Part shown: piece after piece, positions 42,113-53,160 of the stretch | Position numbering within the stretch: the first letter of the stretch is position 1 | Layout: every line of letters begins with the position of its first letter | Origin: Conchocele bisecta | Taxonomy: Eukaryota > Mollusca > Bivalvia > Lucinida > Thyasiridae | Reading direction: 5' to 3' | NCBI GenBank assembly: GCA_029237695.1 | Contig: CM055265.1 | Span: 76,779,566-76,843,565, forward strand | Length of the DNA: 64,000 nt | Position numbers and translations under genes: made by a program | Notes under the pieces: model-generated | Databases searched by the model: none | What the model saw: only the letters and a program-made list of their open reading frames with translations | What the model was told of the DNA's origin: nothing

Positions 42113-42405
42113 GGTGCATTTGGTGGTCTCGGTACGTTAGCCCAAACTTCTGTCGTCTTTGCGAAGAATTGATTTCCGTGTCTACTGACACGGAAATCGA
42201 TTCTTCGCAAAAACGACAGAAGATTGAGCCGAAGTCCCGGGACCACCAAATACAACGCATGAAGACGCGTTTGCTGCGCCATATTTGATCACAATCCTTT
42301 TCATGTTAAGGAAACTATCAAATAATACTTAGTTTGGAGTGGGCGCGCTGTCTTCACTTTCAGCCATTGTTGCTGTTGTTCTAACCACGTAATCATGCAT
42401 CTTGA
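42113..42405. mobile_element. Copy of the 16529 fold-back MITE, one end intact
   Basis: It shares catttggtggtctcggtacg, the central palindrome cgtgtctactgacacgg, gaagacgcgtttgctgcgcc, and at its right edge ttgttctaaccacgtaatca plus tgcatcttg, the terminal repeat of 16529-16941. The left end is replaced by the 137-bp satellite. Confidence 0.78.
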
Positions 42406-42439
42406 GATACAATAAACCAAAATACGAAAAATTAACTTC

Positions 42440-42685
42440 AATTTTCAGTAACATTTTCATTCTTTATTGCAATAAAGAAAGTACAGGATCCGAGGTTCTT
42501 CGTATCCGTCATTCTACTTACCGTCAACTCTTCGATGAACCAGATCCGGACCAGCCGGTGCATCCGCACGGTCTGTATGGATATGAACTGTTCGCAGATC
42601 TCAGGAAAAGTGTTTCACTTAGCGACGAAATTAGAGGACTTTCCTCCCTGCATTTAAAGGCAATGTGTCTCATATGTGGATGAAA
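42440..42685 (+). other. Open stretch of unknown nature
   Basis: An open frame encoding, in part, LFDEPDPDQPVHPHGLYGYE runs up to the edge of the 84-bp satellite. It has a possible acceptor (tgcaataaag) but no known domain. It may be an exon or a repeat edge. Confidence 0.2.
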
Positions 42686-42719
42686 GGTGATCAAAGTAGT
42701 TTGTATATCAAATAGACAG

Positions 42720-45700
42720 ACAGAGTGACTACACAGGGACCTACGTGACGTGGTTGTCCAGCTGGTTTCACCAGTTATAGCCACCTGGTCTCTATGCAGA
42801 CATACAGGGATACTATATAGGTACCTACGTGAAGTGGTTGTCCAGCTGGTTTGACCAGGTTTAGCCACCTGGTCTCTATACAGAAATACATGGAGATTAT
42901 ATAGGTACCTCCATGCAGACATACAGGGTGGCTATATCGGGGCCTGCATGAAGTGGTTGTCCATCTAGTTTCACCAGTTATAGCCACCTGATCGCTATAC
43001 AGACATACAGGGTGACTACATAGGGCCCTACGTGAAGTCGTTGTTCAGCTAGTTATACCAATAATAGCCACCTGGTCACTATGCAGACAGACATGGAGAC
43101 TACATAGGGACCTACGTGAAGCCGTTGTCCAGCTGGTTTCACCAGTTATAGCCATCTGGTCTCTATACAGACAGACAGTGATACTGTATAGGGACCTACG
43201 AGAAGTGATGGTCCAGCTGGTTTCACCAGTTATCATGGTTATAGCCACCTGGTCCCTATACAGACATACATGGTGACTATATAGGGAACTACGTGAAGTC
43301 CACCTGGTTTCACAAGTTATAGGCAATCTGGTCTCTAAACTGACATATTGTGACTATATAGGTGCCTACGTGAAGTGGTTGTCCAGCTGGTTTCATCAGT
43401 TATAGCCACCTGGTCTCAATGCAGACATACAGGGTGGCTATATCGGGGCCTACGTGAAGTGGTTGTCCAGCTGGTTTCACCAGTTATAGCCACCTGGTCT
43501 CTATGCAGACAGAAAGCGTGGCTATATCGGGGCCTACGTTAAGTAGTTTTCCAGCTGGTTTAATCAGTTACAGCCACATTATCTCTATGCAGACAGACAT
43601 ATAGACTATATAGGGACATACGTGAAGCGGTTGTCCATCGGATGTCCATCTAGTTCAGTAGCCACCTGTATATATGCAGACAGACAGGGAGACTATATAG
43701 GGACCTACGTGAAGCGGTTGTCCAGCCTGTTTTACCAGATATAGCCACCTGCTCTCTATGCAGACAGACATGGAGACTATATAGGGACCTACGTGAAGTG
43801 GTTGTTCAACTGGTTTCCCCAGTTCTGGCTACCTGGTCTCTATACATACAGACAGGGAGATTATATAGGGACCTACGTGAAGTGATTGTCCAGCTGGTTT
43901 CACCAGTTATAGCCACCTGGTCGCTATACAGACATACATGGAGACTATATAGGGACTTACGTGAAGTGGTTGTCCAGCAGGTTTCATCAGTTATGACCAC
44001 CTGATCTCTGTACACACAGGCAGGATGACTATATAGGGACGTACGTGAAGTGGTTGTAATTGTGTCTCCAGCAGTTCTGACCACCTGGTCTCTATACAGA
44101 CATGCAGGGATATACACATTGTCTCTATACAGACATACATACAGTGTGACTATATAGGGGCCTACGTGAAGTGGTTGTCCAGCTGGTGTCACCAGTTACA
44201 ACCACCTGGTCTTTATACAGATAGGGAGACTATATAGGCACCTACGTGAAGTGGTTGTTCAGCTGTTGTCACGAGTTATAGCCACCTGGTATCTATATAG
44301 ACATAACAGTGAGATTATATAGGGACCTACGTGAAGTGGTTGTCCAGCTGGTTTCACCTGTTATAGCCACCTGGCCTCTATACAGACATTAAGACTATAT
44401 ATGGACCTACGTGAAGTGGTTGTCCAGCAGGTTTCATCAGTTATGACCACCTGGTCTCTGTACACACAGACAGGATGAATATATAGGGACGTACGTGAAG
44501 TGGTTGTCCTCCTTGTGTCTCCAGTGCTGGCCACCTGGTCTCTATACAGACATACAGGGATATCCACATGGTCTCTATACAGACATACAGGGATACTATA
44601 TAGGGACTTACCTGAAGTTGTTTTCCAGACGGTTTCACCAGCTTTGTTCACCTCATCTCTATATAGACATACAGACAGACAGACAGGATGACTATATAGG
44701 GACCTACGAGAAGTGGTTGTCCACCTGGTTTCACCAATTCTGACCATCTGGTCTATATACAGACATACAGGGTGATGATATAGGGGCCTACGTGAAGTGG
44801 TTGTCCAGATGGTTTCACCAATTCTGGCCACCTGGGCTCTATAGAGACAGGCACGGTGACGATATAGGGGCCTACGTGAAGTGGTTGTCCAGATGGTTTC
44901 ACCAGTTCTGGCCACCTGGTCTCTATAGAGACAGGCACGGTGACGATATAGGGGCCTACGTGAAGTGGTTGTCCAGCTGGTTTCACCAGTTACAGCCACC
45001 TGGTCTTTATACAGACATACAGGGTGACTATATAGTGACCTACGTGAAGTGGTTGTTCAGCTGGTTTCACCAGTTCTGGCCACCTGGTCTCTATAAAGAC
45101 GGACAGAGAGATTATATAATGATCTATGTGAAGTGGTTGTCCAGCTGGTTTCACCAGTTATAGCCACCTGGTCGCTATACAGACATACATGTAGACTATA
45201 TAGGAACCTACGTGAAGTGGTTGTCCAGCAGGTTTCATCAGTTATGACCACCTGGTCTCTATACAGACGGACAGGGTGACTATACAAGCTCCTACGTGAA
45301 GTGATTGTCCAGCTGGTATCACCAGTTATGGCCACCTAGTCTCTGTACAGACTGACAGGATGACTATATAGGGACGTACGTGAAGTGGTTGTCCAGCTGG
45401 TTTCACAAGTTATAGCCACCTGGTCTCTATGCATTCAGACAGGGATACCATATAGAGGCCTTCGTGAAGTGGTTGTCCAGCAGGTTTCATTAGTTATAAC
45501 CACCTGGTCTCTATGCAGACATACAGGGAGACATTATAGGTACCTACTGGTTTCTATACAGACAGACAGGAGATTATATAGAGGCCTACGTGAAATGGTT
45601 GTCCTGCTGGTTTCACCAGTTAGAGTCATATCGTCTCTATACAGACAGACAGGGAGACTATGTAGGGGCCTACGTGAAATGGTTTTCCTGCTGGTTTCAC

Positions 45701-46064
45701 CAGTTATGGCCACCTGGTCTCTATACAGACAGACAGGGTAACTATACAGGCACCTACGTGAATTGGTGTCGGGCTGGTTTCACCAGCCATGGCCACCTGG
45801 TCTCTATACAGACAGACAGGGTGACTATACAGGCACCTACGTGGAGTGGCTGTCCAGCTGGTTTCACCAGCTATGGCCACCTGGTCTCTGTACAGACAGA
45901 CATGATGACTATATAGGGACGTACGTGAAGTGGTTTTCCTCTTGGTTTAACCAGTTCTGGCCATCTGGTCTCTATACAGACATACAGGGTGACTACACAC
46001 GGAACTAACTACGTGAAATGGATTTCCTGCTGGTTTCACCAGTTATGGCCACCTGGGGGCCATT
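42720..46064. repeat. 84-bp satellite, about 40 copies
   Basis: The unit is gtgaagtggttgtccagctg, gtttcaccagttatagccac, ctggtctctatacagacata, cagggtgactatatagggac plus ctac. Successive markers are 84-85 bp apart. Because 84 is a multiple of three, stretches stay open on both strands for up to 212 codons (44361-44999 minus, 44792-45163 plus). Nothing suggests translation: indels break every frame and no start or splice context exists. Confidence 0.95.
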
Positions 46065-46160
46065 TCAGTAAACTTCTTACGACTAAAATATTTGTAAGTG
46101 CAAACTTAGGATCGTCTGTAAATTTCAGTTGATGGATTTAAAATTATTGATCATAGGCTG
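46065..46160. mobile_element. Left half of the GGGGC-ended MITE
   Basis: gggggccatttcagtaaact plus tcttacgactaaaatatttg matches the left end at 34763. It begins exactly where the 84-bp satellite stops. Confidence 0.65.
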
Positions 46161-46449
46161 CAAATATGCAAATATACATGTACATGAATGCAATACATGA
46201 TTACTAATTATTTCATGTATTTACCAATCGGTTTGTAATCCAACAAAATCAAGTTCATCAAGTTGTTGTAGGAGTACCGCCCTGTCAGCAATGTAAATGT
46301 ATGGTTTCACTGGTTATAGCCACCTGGTCTCTGTAATGTATGTACTGTGGCAAGTAACAATGAGTGTATTATGGTATATTATAGCAGGAGCGCCGGGAGC
46401 ATCATACTATTGGTCCGGCTCATCTAGTGGGTGCACCCGCTACCCACCC

Positions 46450-46523
46450 AAAGTGTATGTTGTTACCACTCAGTTGAACCGTCTCGCCGAGACGGTTCAA
46501 CTGAGTGGTAGCAACATACACTT
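46450..46523. repeat. 74-bp near-perfect palindrome
   Basis: aagtgtatgttgttaccact plus cagttgaaccgtctcg is answered by cgagacggttcaactgagtg plus gtagcaacatacactt, with one mismatch. It is in the same family as 27962-28030. Confidence 0.85.
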
Positions 46524-46529
46524 CTGATG

Positions 46530-47045
46530 AGAAATGATAACAAATGCTGAAAAAAATATGTACATTCGGTTTGTTTATACATGTATATGAATTCCAAATA
46601 TGTCAAAATATTGATCCGGCAGTCGCCGAACCTACCGGACCTGTTCCTATGCCTCTGTATAGGATAGTATGTGTTTCTTATCTGCAGCAAAGCAGTAGTT
46701 AGTAGTAATAATGAATCGGCACCTAACACTGTACAGTTTGTTGCAAGAATCTCATCAATATTGTGACAATAAAAATCGAAAATATAAACACGTAATGGGG
46801 GTATCCATACCGTCCGACATTATCATCACGTATACTTATGACTCAACTAACTCAAGCGAGGTGGGTGGGCAAATCACTTGGAGGTCGCAAATCGCGTCGC
46901 TTCATTTTCAAATTCTGATCACAGGGTCACTAGGCGAAGAGTATTAGGGTTGAGATTGGAAACAATAAACCAAAGCTGAATTTTTCACAAAATGATCACA
47001 CTATCATTATTAATAACATATCAAAACTCACCATGAATCCCACTG
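46530..47045. other. No feature recognised
   Basis: Short open stretches on both strands and no family match. AT-rich. Confidence 0.4.
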
Positions 47046-47600
47046 GAGCTTAATCCGAGAATCATTATGGCGTCAAAAATGGCGGCCAAAATGACAAACA
47101 TCATAACTAGTGCAAAATCCACTAAGCCAATCAGGAAAGAAATGTATCCAAACAGGCTGAATATAACTTACGAATCATAATAATCCAAATTGTGAAAAGT
47201 ATTACAATCAAAATGGTGTCCAAATGGCCGCCAACATTTCTTAACTCTCTAAACTGAGCAAACATGTGAAACATTTAGAACAACTATATTCAAATGTAAT
47301 ATCGGGTTTATTAGGAGACATTCCAACTATACAATAGATTAAATACATATTTTTTTGATTATGTTATGTAAAGTGGTATTCAAGATGGCCACCAAAATTC
47401 GATAAATGTCGCAAAATGACGTAACTTTTTACGTAAAATATATAACATTTACCCTAAATTTACCCTAAATACTATACTTGAATGTGTTTTATGGGTTATT
47501 AGGAGACATTTAAACTGCGTGATAGATTTAATGTATAATGTGTTTATTAATAATATCAAGATGCCACTGAACATTTTTTGGAATATCGCAAAATAACATC
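47045..47600. repeat. Diverged tandem repeat, about 170-180 bp
   Basis: The words atggcgtcaaaaatggcggc, atggtgtccaaatggccgcc, gtggtattcaagatggccac and tatcaagatgccactgaac recur at similar spacing. Each is followed by an aatgtcgcaaaatgac-like stretch or gggttattaggagacatt. Confidence 0.55.
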
Positions 47601-48576
47601 TATATACGGCAAATCAGCACATGGTGATCGATGGGCAGCATAATAGTAACATTTTCATACGCGAGGTGATAACAGCAGATATATCATTATATTATCAGTT
47701 GGTAATTCCATTCGCGCGGATAAACATGATTGCTCGATCCAGTTTGAACTATCCTTTTATTTTACAATACTGTATCACCATATTTACATGCAACATACAC
47801 ATTCTAATTTGTGTGACATTTCACGTTTTTACATCTGCAGGAACTGGTATAACATATGCATACCACCACAGTATTAATCCCATGCATACTATGCATGTAA
47901 TCATATAAACTGATCGATATGTGTATCCCTTGCCTAGAACGATGATTGATTTGAATACTAATCATACTGTGGTGTTTGTCTTGCAACATACTATGCCGTA
48001 TTACGTGTATCAGATGGGACAGGTTGTTTCAACTCGTTCTGCTGTGTATAAATAGCACGTGTGCCTTTACGGTACACCGAGGAGAAAGTAAAACAAGTAT
48101 AAACATTATGTAACACTAAGCTCGTGTTTTGGACCGCTAAAATGCTAGATTGATAGGTTGATGAATTGTGTTCAACGGACTGTCATCAGCTATGATTAGT
48201 TTAGGCACCAATCAACTGGGTAAATCCAGTATTTCACCTATAAAGAGATACCCCAAAATTAGAACTGAATATTTGCATCAAGTTACAATATCCGGATTTG
48301 GTGCCAGGTCCTCAATGCACAAGTGTCACTTAGTACCAGTCCCTAAAAGCAATCGAAGTACACTAATCTTACTACACGCACAAGAAAGCCAAGATGTACA
48401 TGAGGGCCAAATTATGGATATCACGATTCTGGTAAGGATGATCCGCACCGCTAACATCCATGTCTCATGCTCCCAGCTAACCGCCCATAGAATGCCAGTG
48501 AGTGTAAACATTTTCACACGGAAGGGACTCTTTAAACGTCTGTTGACAACATCAAACTTCAAGGCAATGAGCCATT
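47600..48576. repeat. Unassigned DNA with dispersed repeat at 48187-48385
   Basis: The first 580 bp hold nothing I recognise. The stretch 48187-48385 repeats words of 17540-17810 in the same order (gaactgaatattt, gccaggtcctc, taatcttactac). A 136-codon open stretch across it is therefore repeat sequence. Confidence 0.45.
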
Positions 48577-48581
48577 GACAG

Positions 48582-51163
48582 TGTCAAGGTCATTACCAAG
48601 GTCAGGAATGATCGAGACAAATTGTCTCCCCCAATTATCATAAGAACCAAGTATACTTCAATTGTTATGACGTTATGGCCAATATAGCTTGATCTGACGA
48701 ACGAAAAGTGGTAACAATGCAGTTGAAGTGTAAGGGATAGGCCAGAGTAGATAAGTACACGTAGTCACTTAATCACTTATAATGTACACTATATTACATG
48801 GGGAACACACAGGAATACATGATACATTGATATGCGAACATCACTGTACTGTGCATGACACTATTCAATTACTACAGGTTGTAAGCCAATCGACTGTTAT
48901 ACTTTAACGCAACTTAAAAGCTATAGACGAATAAACTCGGTATGTGGTATCTCAATGGTCCCGTAGTGGACAATAGTATGAATGCACAAGTACTTGATGA
49001 TCGCTAATCAAAGTGAAATAACATACAAGTATAACATGGCATAACGAACATTGGAGGACAAAATGACAATCATCTGAGCTACCCCCAGTGCTGGCGTATC
49101 TCAATAGATAGTGTAACCTCTGAGTAATCAAGGTCCCAAGGTCTGCCTCACCCGCAATATGAGGTCTAGTCAACAATATGGCTATAATCCAACTTCAAGT
49201 GGATTAATCCATAAACAATATATGTAGTCTTACTACAATCCTTTAGCCATGATATGCCATGATAGGAGTATTACCATACACTATCAAAGTATACATATGT
49301 ATTGCCTATGCAATATATTTCCAAAGTATGAATGTCAAAGTCAAAGCCGGATGTGGTTACATCACATGATATCAATAACGATAATGTTCCGAAGCTGGTT
49401 CCCGGAAGTAAAGTTCCACAGGTAGTATTATCTCCGGAAATGGTGGACCAGATGTAAAGTTCCTATGGTATCACTCGACTGTAGCAACCCGGATGGTGAC
49501 CGGTGTAAAGTATCCATGGGTAACAATGGGTTGTATACCGGAAGTGGTAGACCGGATGTAAAGTATCCATGGTGAATCAATGGGTTGTAATACCGAAGGT
49601 AGACCGGATGTAAAGTTCCCGATATAATACAAAATGGCGATTATCACGTTGGCTAAGACGCCGGGAAAAGTTTCACTTAGGTGACATTCAACTCGGTGGT
49701 AGTATAATGATATGATATGTGTGTATGGCGTTTCACTTCACTAAACTATGGCTGTGACTGTCTGCTGAACGCGAGGTAGCTATCACACACTGCTCTATAC
49801 AGGCCTGTACCCGGAGCTGCTACACACACTGCGCCAGACAGACGTACGGACACTCGGACGACCCGATACTCTGCACTGACTGGGGTCTGCCCTCAAACGA
49901 GTGGACCAAAACGTCCAATGTGGCTCGCTGGAGCGTTCTCAAGAGGCTACAAAAATGAAATGAATCTCCAATTACTGGACGAATACGCACAGACAGACAG
50001 ACAGGATGCACAACAGACTAAAACGGGAATCGAACAACGGCAAATCACAGCTGAAATAAAATGTTCTAGGTACATACCAAAATCCTCCGTGTCACTGGTG
50101 AATACAGTTACTAGTCTTCTGTAACCAGAATATATGTGTCCCGCCAACACATAGCGAGACAATCGCTTATATACGCACCAGTGAAACCATGCACGGAATA
50201 TGGATATGCCTACCCCTCGTACGACATCTCACATAAATACTACAAAACCATGGCTTTTGCCATGTCACCCGTGGGTTATATTTGGTATATATATATGTTC
50301 CCACGCCTTAAATTCAACCAAACCAGTGTACAGCCCTCGTGGAATAAATACCATCCAACATGGTATACCCCACACTACCATAAAAAATCTGCACACTGTA
50401 GACCCAGATCTCATAATCCGAAATCTACTCGACTGGTCTCGACAATGCGAAGGTCGCTTCTTGGCCCCGCCAAACCCCTCCATAACGGTCCTACGGCTAT
50501 ACACTCAAATGAGAGTGTAGCACATACTAAACTCAAATATCGTGGTCATTTACGGAAATATCACGACACAAAACATCACCATTATGGGATCTGATATATC
50601 CGTGTTGGCCAGTACCAGGCTATGCTGAAACACTAACCGGTAGCATACATAACAGGGCAGACCATGGTATGGTCTGCGCTGTATACTGGCTTCACCTACA
50701 GAAGGTCCCTTATATGGTGAAACACTGACACGCGGACAAACTCGGCTGGCACGGACAGTGGACATCCGTAATACTAAAAGGTATCTTTTCCCTAGCGAAA
50801 CCAGCACACGCAGTCAACAAGTTCTCTACCACACACATGCATAGTCTGCGGCAAATATGGCGTGACATCAGTAAAACATTGCTCATAAAATAGATGTATA
50901 TTTAAATCCGCAAATGGGACACGCATAAACGTATCTCCACCAATACAACATAAGCCCCCTTATTACACGCACATTGCACATGGCAAATGTACATGCCAAA
51001 CCACAGGTGTGCAAAAACCACAGGTGTGTGAAACCACAGGTATGTGGAATCACAGGGATGTGAAATCAATAATACGCACAACAATACAACACAGTACCAC
51101 ACATCACAAATATACAATTATACGGATTCCAGAATGTACAAGAATGCACGTGTCACGCGGACA
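48582..51163 (-). repeat. LTR (3' LTR in element orientation)
   Basis: 2,582 bp, starting TGTCAAGGTCATTACC on the plus strand and ending CACGCGGACA. It contains a short tandem block (gaccggatgtaaagtatcca, about 49480-49625) and a run of four aaaccacaggtgtgtg-like units (51001-51065). Small open stretches inside have no recognisable domain. Confidence 0.92.
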
Positions 51164-51178
51164 TATCTCCCCCCTAAA
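51164..51178 (-). other. Polypurine tract
   Basis: On the minus strand AGGGGGGAGATA lies directly before the LTR, the usual primer position for plus-strand DNA synthesis. Confidence 0.75.
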
Positions 51179-51229
51179 CAAAAAGTGTTTACACTTTCGT
51201 GCATAATCGCGAGACACGTTGGCACAGCT

Positions 51230-51412
51230 GTAATCTACCCCGATATCCTGCTCAGGTGGTCTGCCCACTTTAATCTTCATGTTTTCCTATATGGGTGTGT
51301 CCTGGTGCGTCCCTCAGGACATGGGTGAATTCCCGTAAGATCTCTTTGACTTGCGTCTTTTGTTCCTTGCCTAAATCAGGCGACAGGACAACTTTGCTCT
51401 CCGTATCGGACT
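51230..51412 (-). pseudogene. RT and RNase H stubs at a deletion junction
   Basis: After the integrase tail the minus strand reads VVLSPDLGKEQKTQVKEILR and EFTHVLRDAPGHTHIGKHE, the linker that precedes the RT fingers in Gmr1-like Pol. Within about 15 bp it changes to WADHLSRIS and a stop, which resembles the last residues of the RNase H domain (ADxLSR motif). Roughly 2 kb or more that should hold RT and RNase H is absent. The junction lies between about 51262 and 51285. Confidence 0.72.
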
Positions 51413-52730
51413 CTAATCCCCTGGGACATAACATGTTTTCTTCGCACTACACCCACTTGGACTAGGATCCCCCTCTACTGTGTCTTCTACCACGGCCACA
51501 TTTATTACAGTGAGTATTCCCTTCCCCGGGTGCTCAGGCCTAGTCTCGTACCTCTTTAAAACATGTTTGCATGAAAGGTTCCTTTTCAACTTCCCTCCCA
51601 TGTCAACTCTATAGTCCCACTCATTAACTACCTCTGTTATGGGGTATGGTCCCTTCCACCTAAGAATAAGCAATTTGTTGTTGTCTGTCGGTAGTAGTAC
51701 AAGTACCTGATCTGCCACTGCATACTGCCTACTACGGGTCTTACGGTTGTAGTACTTTGCGTACTTTTTGGACGCACTCTTCAAGTTCTCATGCGCGATT
51801 TCGCATGTTTTCTCGAGCCGTTCGCGCAAGTCGAGGACGTACTGATACGTCGTTTTGACGTTTGTCCTCTATGTCCTTCTCGGACCACAGATCTCTTAGT
51901 ATGCTCATCGGACCCCGAACGGTCCTTCCGTACAATAGTTCAAACGGTGAGAAAGCCAAACTTTCTTGAGGGACTTCGCGATACGCGAATAAGAGCGCGT
52001 TAATGTATTGGTCCCAATCTTTGGGACGTTCGCTTGCCATTCTACGAAGCATTTGCTTTAACGTACCATTGAACCGTTCCACGAGACCGTTACACTGTGG
52101 GTGGTACGGTGTCGTGGTTAATTGTCTCAGCGATAACAATCTACTAACTTCCTCCATGACTGCCGACGTAAATTTACTACCCCTATCGGTGAGCATCTCC
52201 TCGGGGATACCCAGTCTACTGAACATATCCACGAGAGCTTCCGCGACTCGTTCGGCCTCGATGCCTGGTAGTGGTACCGCTTCTGGGTACCTAGTTGCAT
52301 AATCAACTAACGTTAGTATGTAACGATTCTTCCGATCGGTAGCTGGAAAAATTGGCCCTACAATATCAACTGCGACTCGTTTGAACGGAGTGTCTATCAA
52401 CTGCATAGTTCCTAACGGAACCTTGGCGATGTGTCCCTTTGACACAGTCTTTTGACATATGTCACAAGACCTACAAAACCGTGTAATGTCACTGCCCACG
52501 CCTGGCCAATACAATTCTGATAACACTCGATCAGTTGTCTTCTTAACCCCTAAATGGCCCGCCATGATTGATTCATGTGCCACTGTCATCACGGTAGTCC
52601 TAAGTGTTTTTGGGACTACCAGCTGATGGTACATCCTACCTGACCCTATCGATTCGAAATTACGATACAACAAGTCTTTTCGGTATGCGAATTTCGATTT
52701 GTTTCCGTTCTTACTTGACCGTACCGTTCA
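51413..52730 (-). CDS. Integrase (zinc, catalytic and C-terminal domains), one frameshift
   Basis: The main frame (51789-52673 and upstream codons) has an HHCC zinc domain: HESIMAGH, then CRSCDIC. The catalytic core follows with AVDIVGPI, LTDRGSKF and LVERFNGT. Numbering from 52673, the acidic residues are D103, D163 and E199, i.e. the D,D-35-E spacing. The plant/animal Ty3-type YHPQCNG motif precedes the Glu. A frameshift near 51830 separates the C-terminal domain (AVADQVLVLLPTDNNKLLIL, WKGPYPITEVVNEWDYRVDM), an SH3-like GPY/F module. The enzyme inserts element cDNA into chromosomes. The catalytic triad is intact. Confidence 0.9.
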
Positions 52731-53160
52731 GTCTTTTGCATTATTTCGAACTGACGTCAATGTGACGTCATGTGCCTGCGCCTCTTTGAATTCATCGCGT
52801 GATACGTTCGCGGTTGCGGTAGGGACTTTGAGGGTCTTATATGATTCGTCTCGGGCTGTCGTTTGTGACCTAGTTTCAACTGCGCACGATTTAGCGCCTC
52901 TAAAATCCGATATCACCGGTAACTCTGACCCGTCTACATTACCTATGGTAACATCATACATTGTATCTGTCATGCAAAGGGCTTCTACCTGACCTTTGGA
53001 AAAAGGTGTATCTAGATCTACCCGGGCGGTAGGAATTCCACTCATTTTGCTCCTATTTACCAGCATGCATGTTGAAACTTTGCTTAAAAACTGATCTGGT
53101 TGTACTAAGCTTTCCCTGACGACCACCCCGGTACAACCCAGTATCTCGCATTACTGTGAC
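52728..53160 (-). CDS. Aspartic protease region, frameshifted at the active site
   Basis: The motif RDTG starts the segment at 53138-53149; an extra T directly after it shifts the frame out of the expected TGVVVRESLV. The body continues with FLSKVSTCMLVNRSKMSGIP, ARVDLDTPFSKGQVEALCM and YDVTIGNVDGSELP, typical of the retropepsin flap and the second half. The tail (RSQTTARDESYKTLKVP and on) is a linker to integrase. It would cleave Gag and Gag-Pol. A second break is at an A7 run near 53168. Confidence 0.8.

Noticed and set aside
44361..45163. Long open frames as repetitive proteins
   Set aside because: They are a by-product of an 84-bp satellite with a period divisible by three. Frames shift between units and are open on both strands.
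48168..48578. 136-aa plus-strand gene before the LTR element
   Set aside because: It overlaps a dispersed repeat also present at 17540-17810 and shows no known domain.
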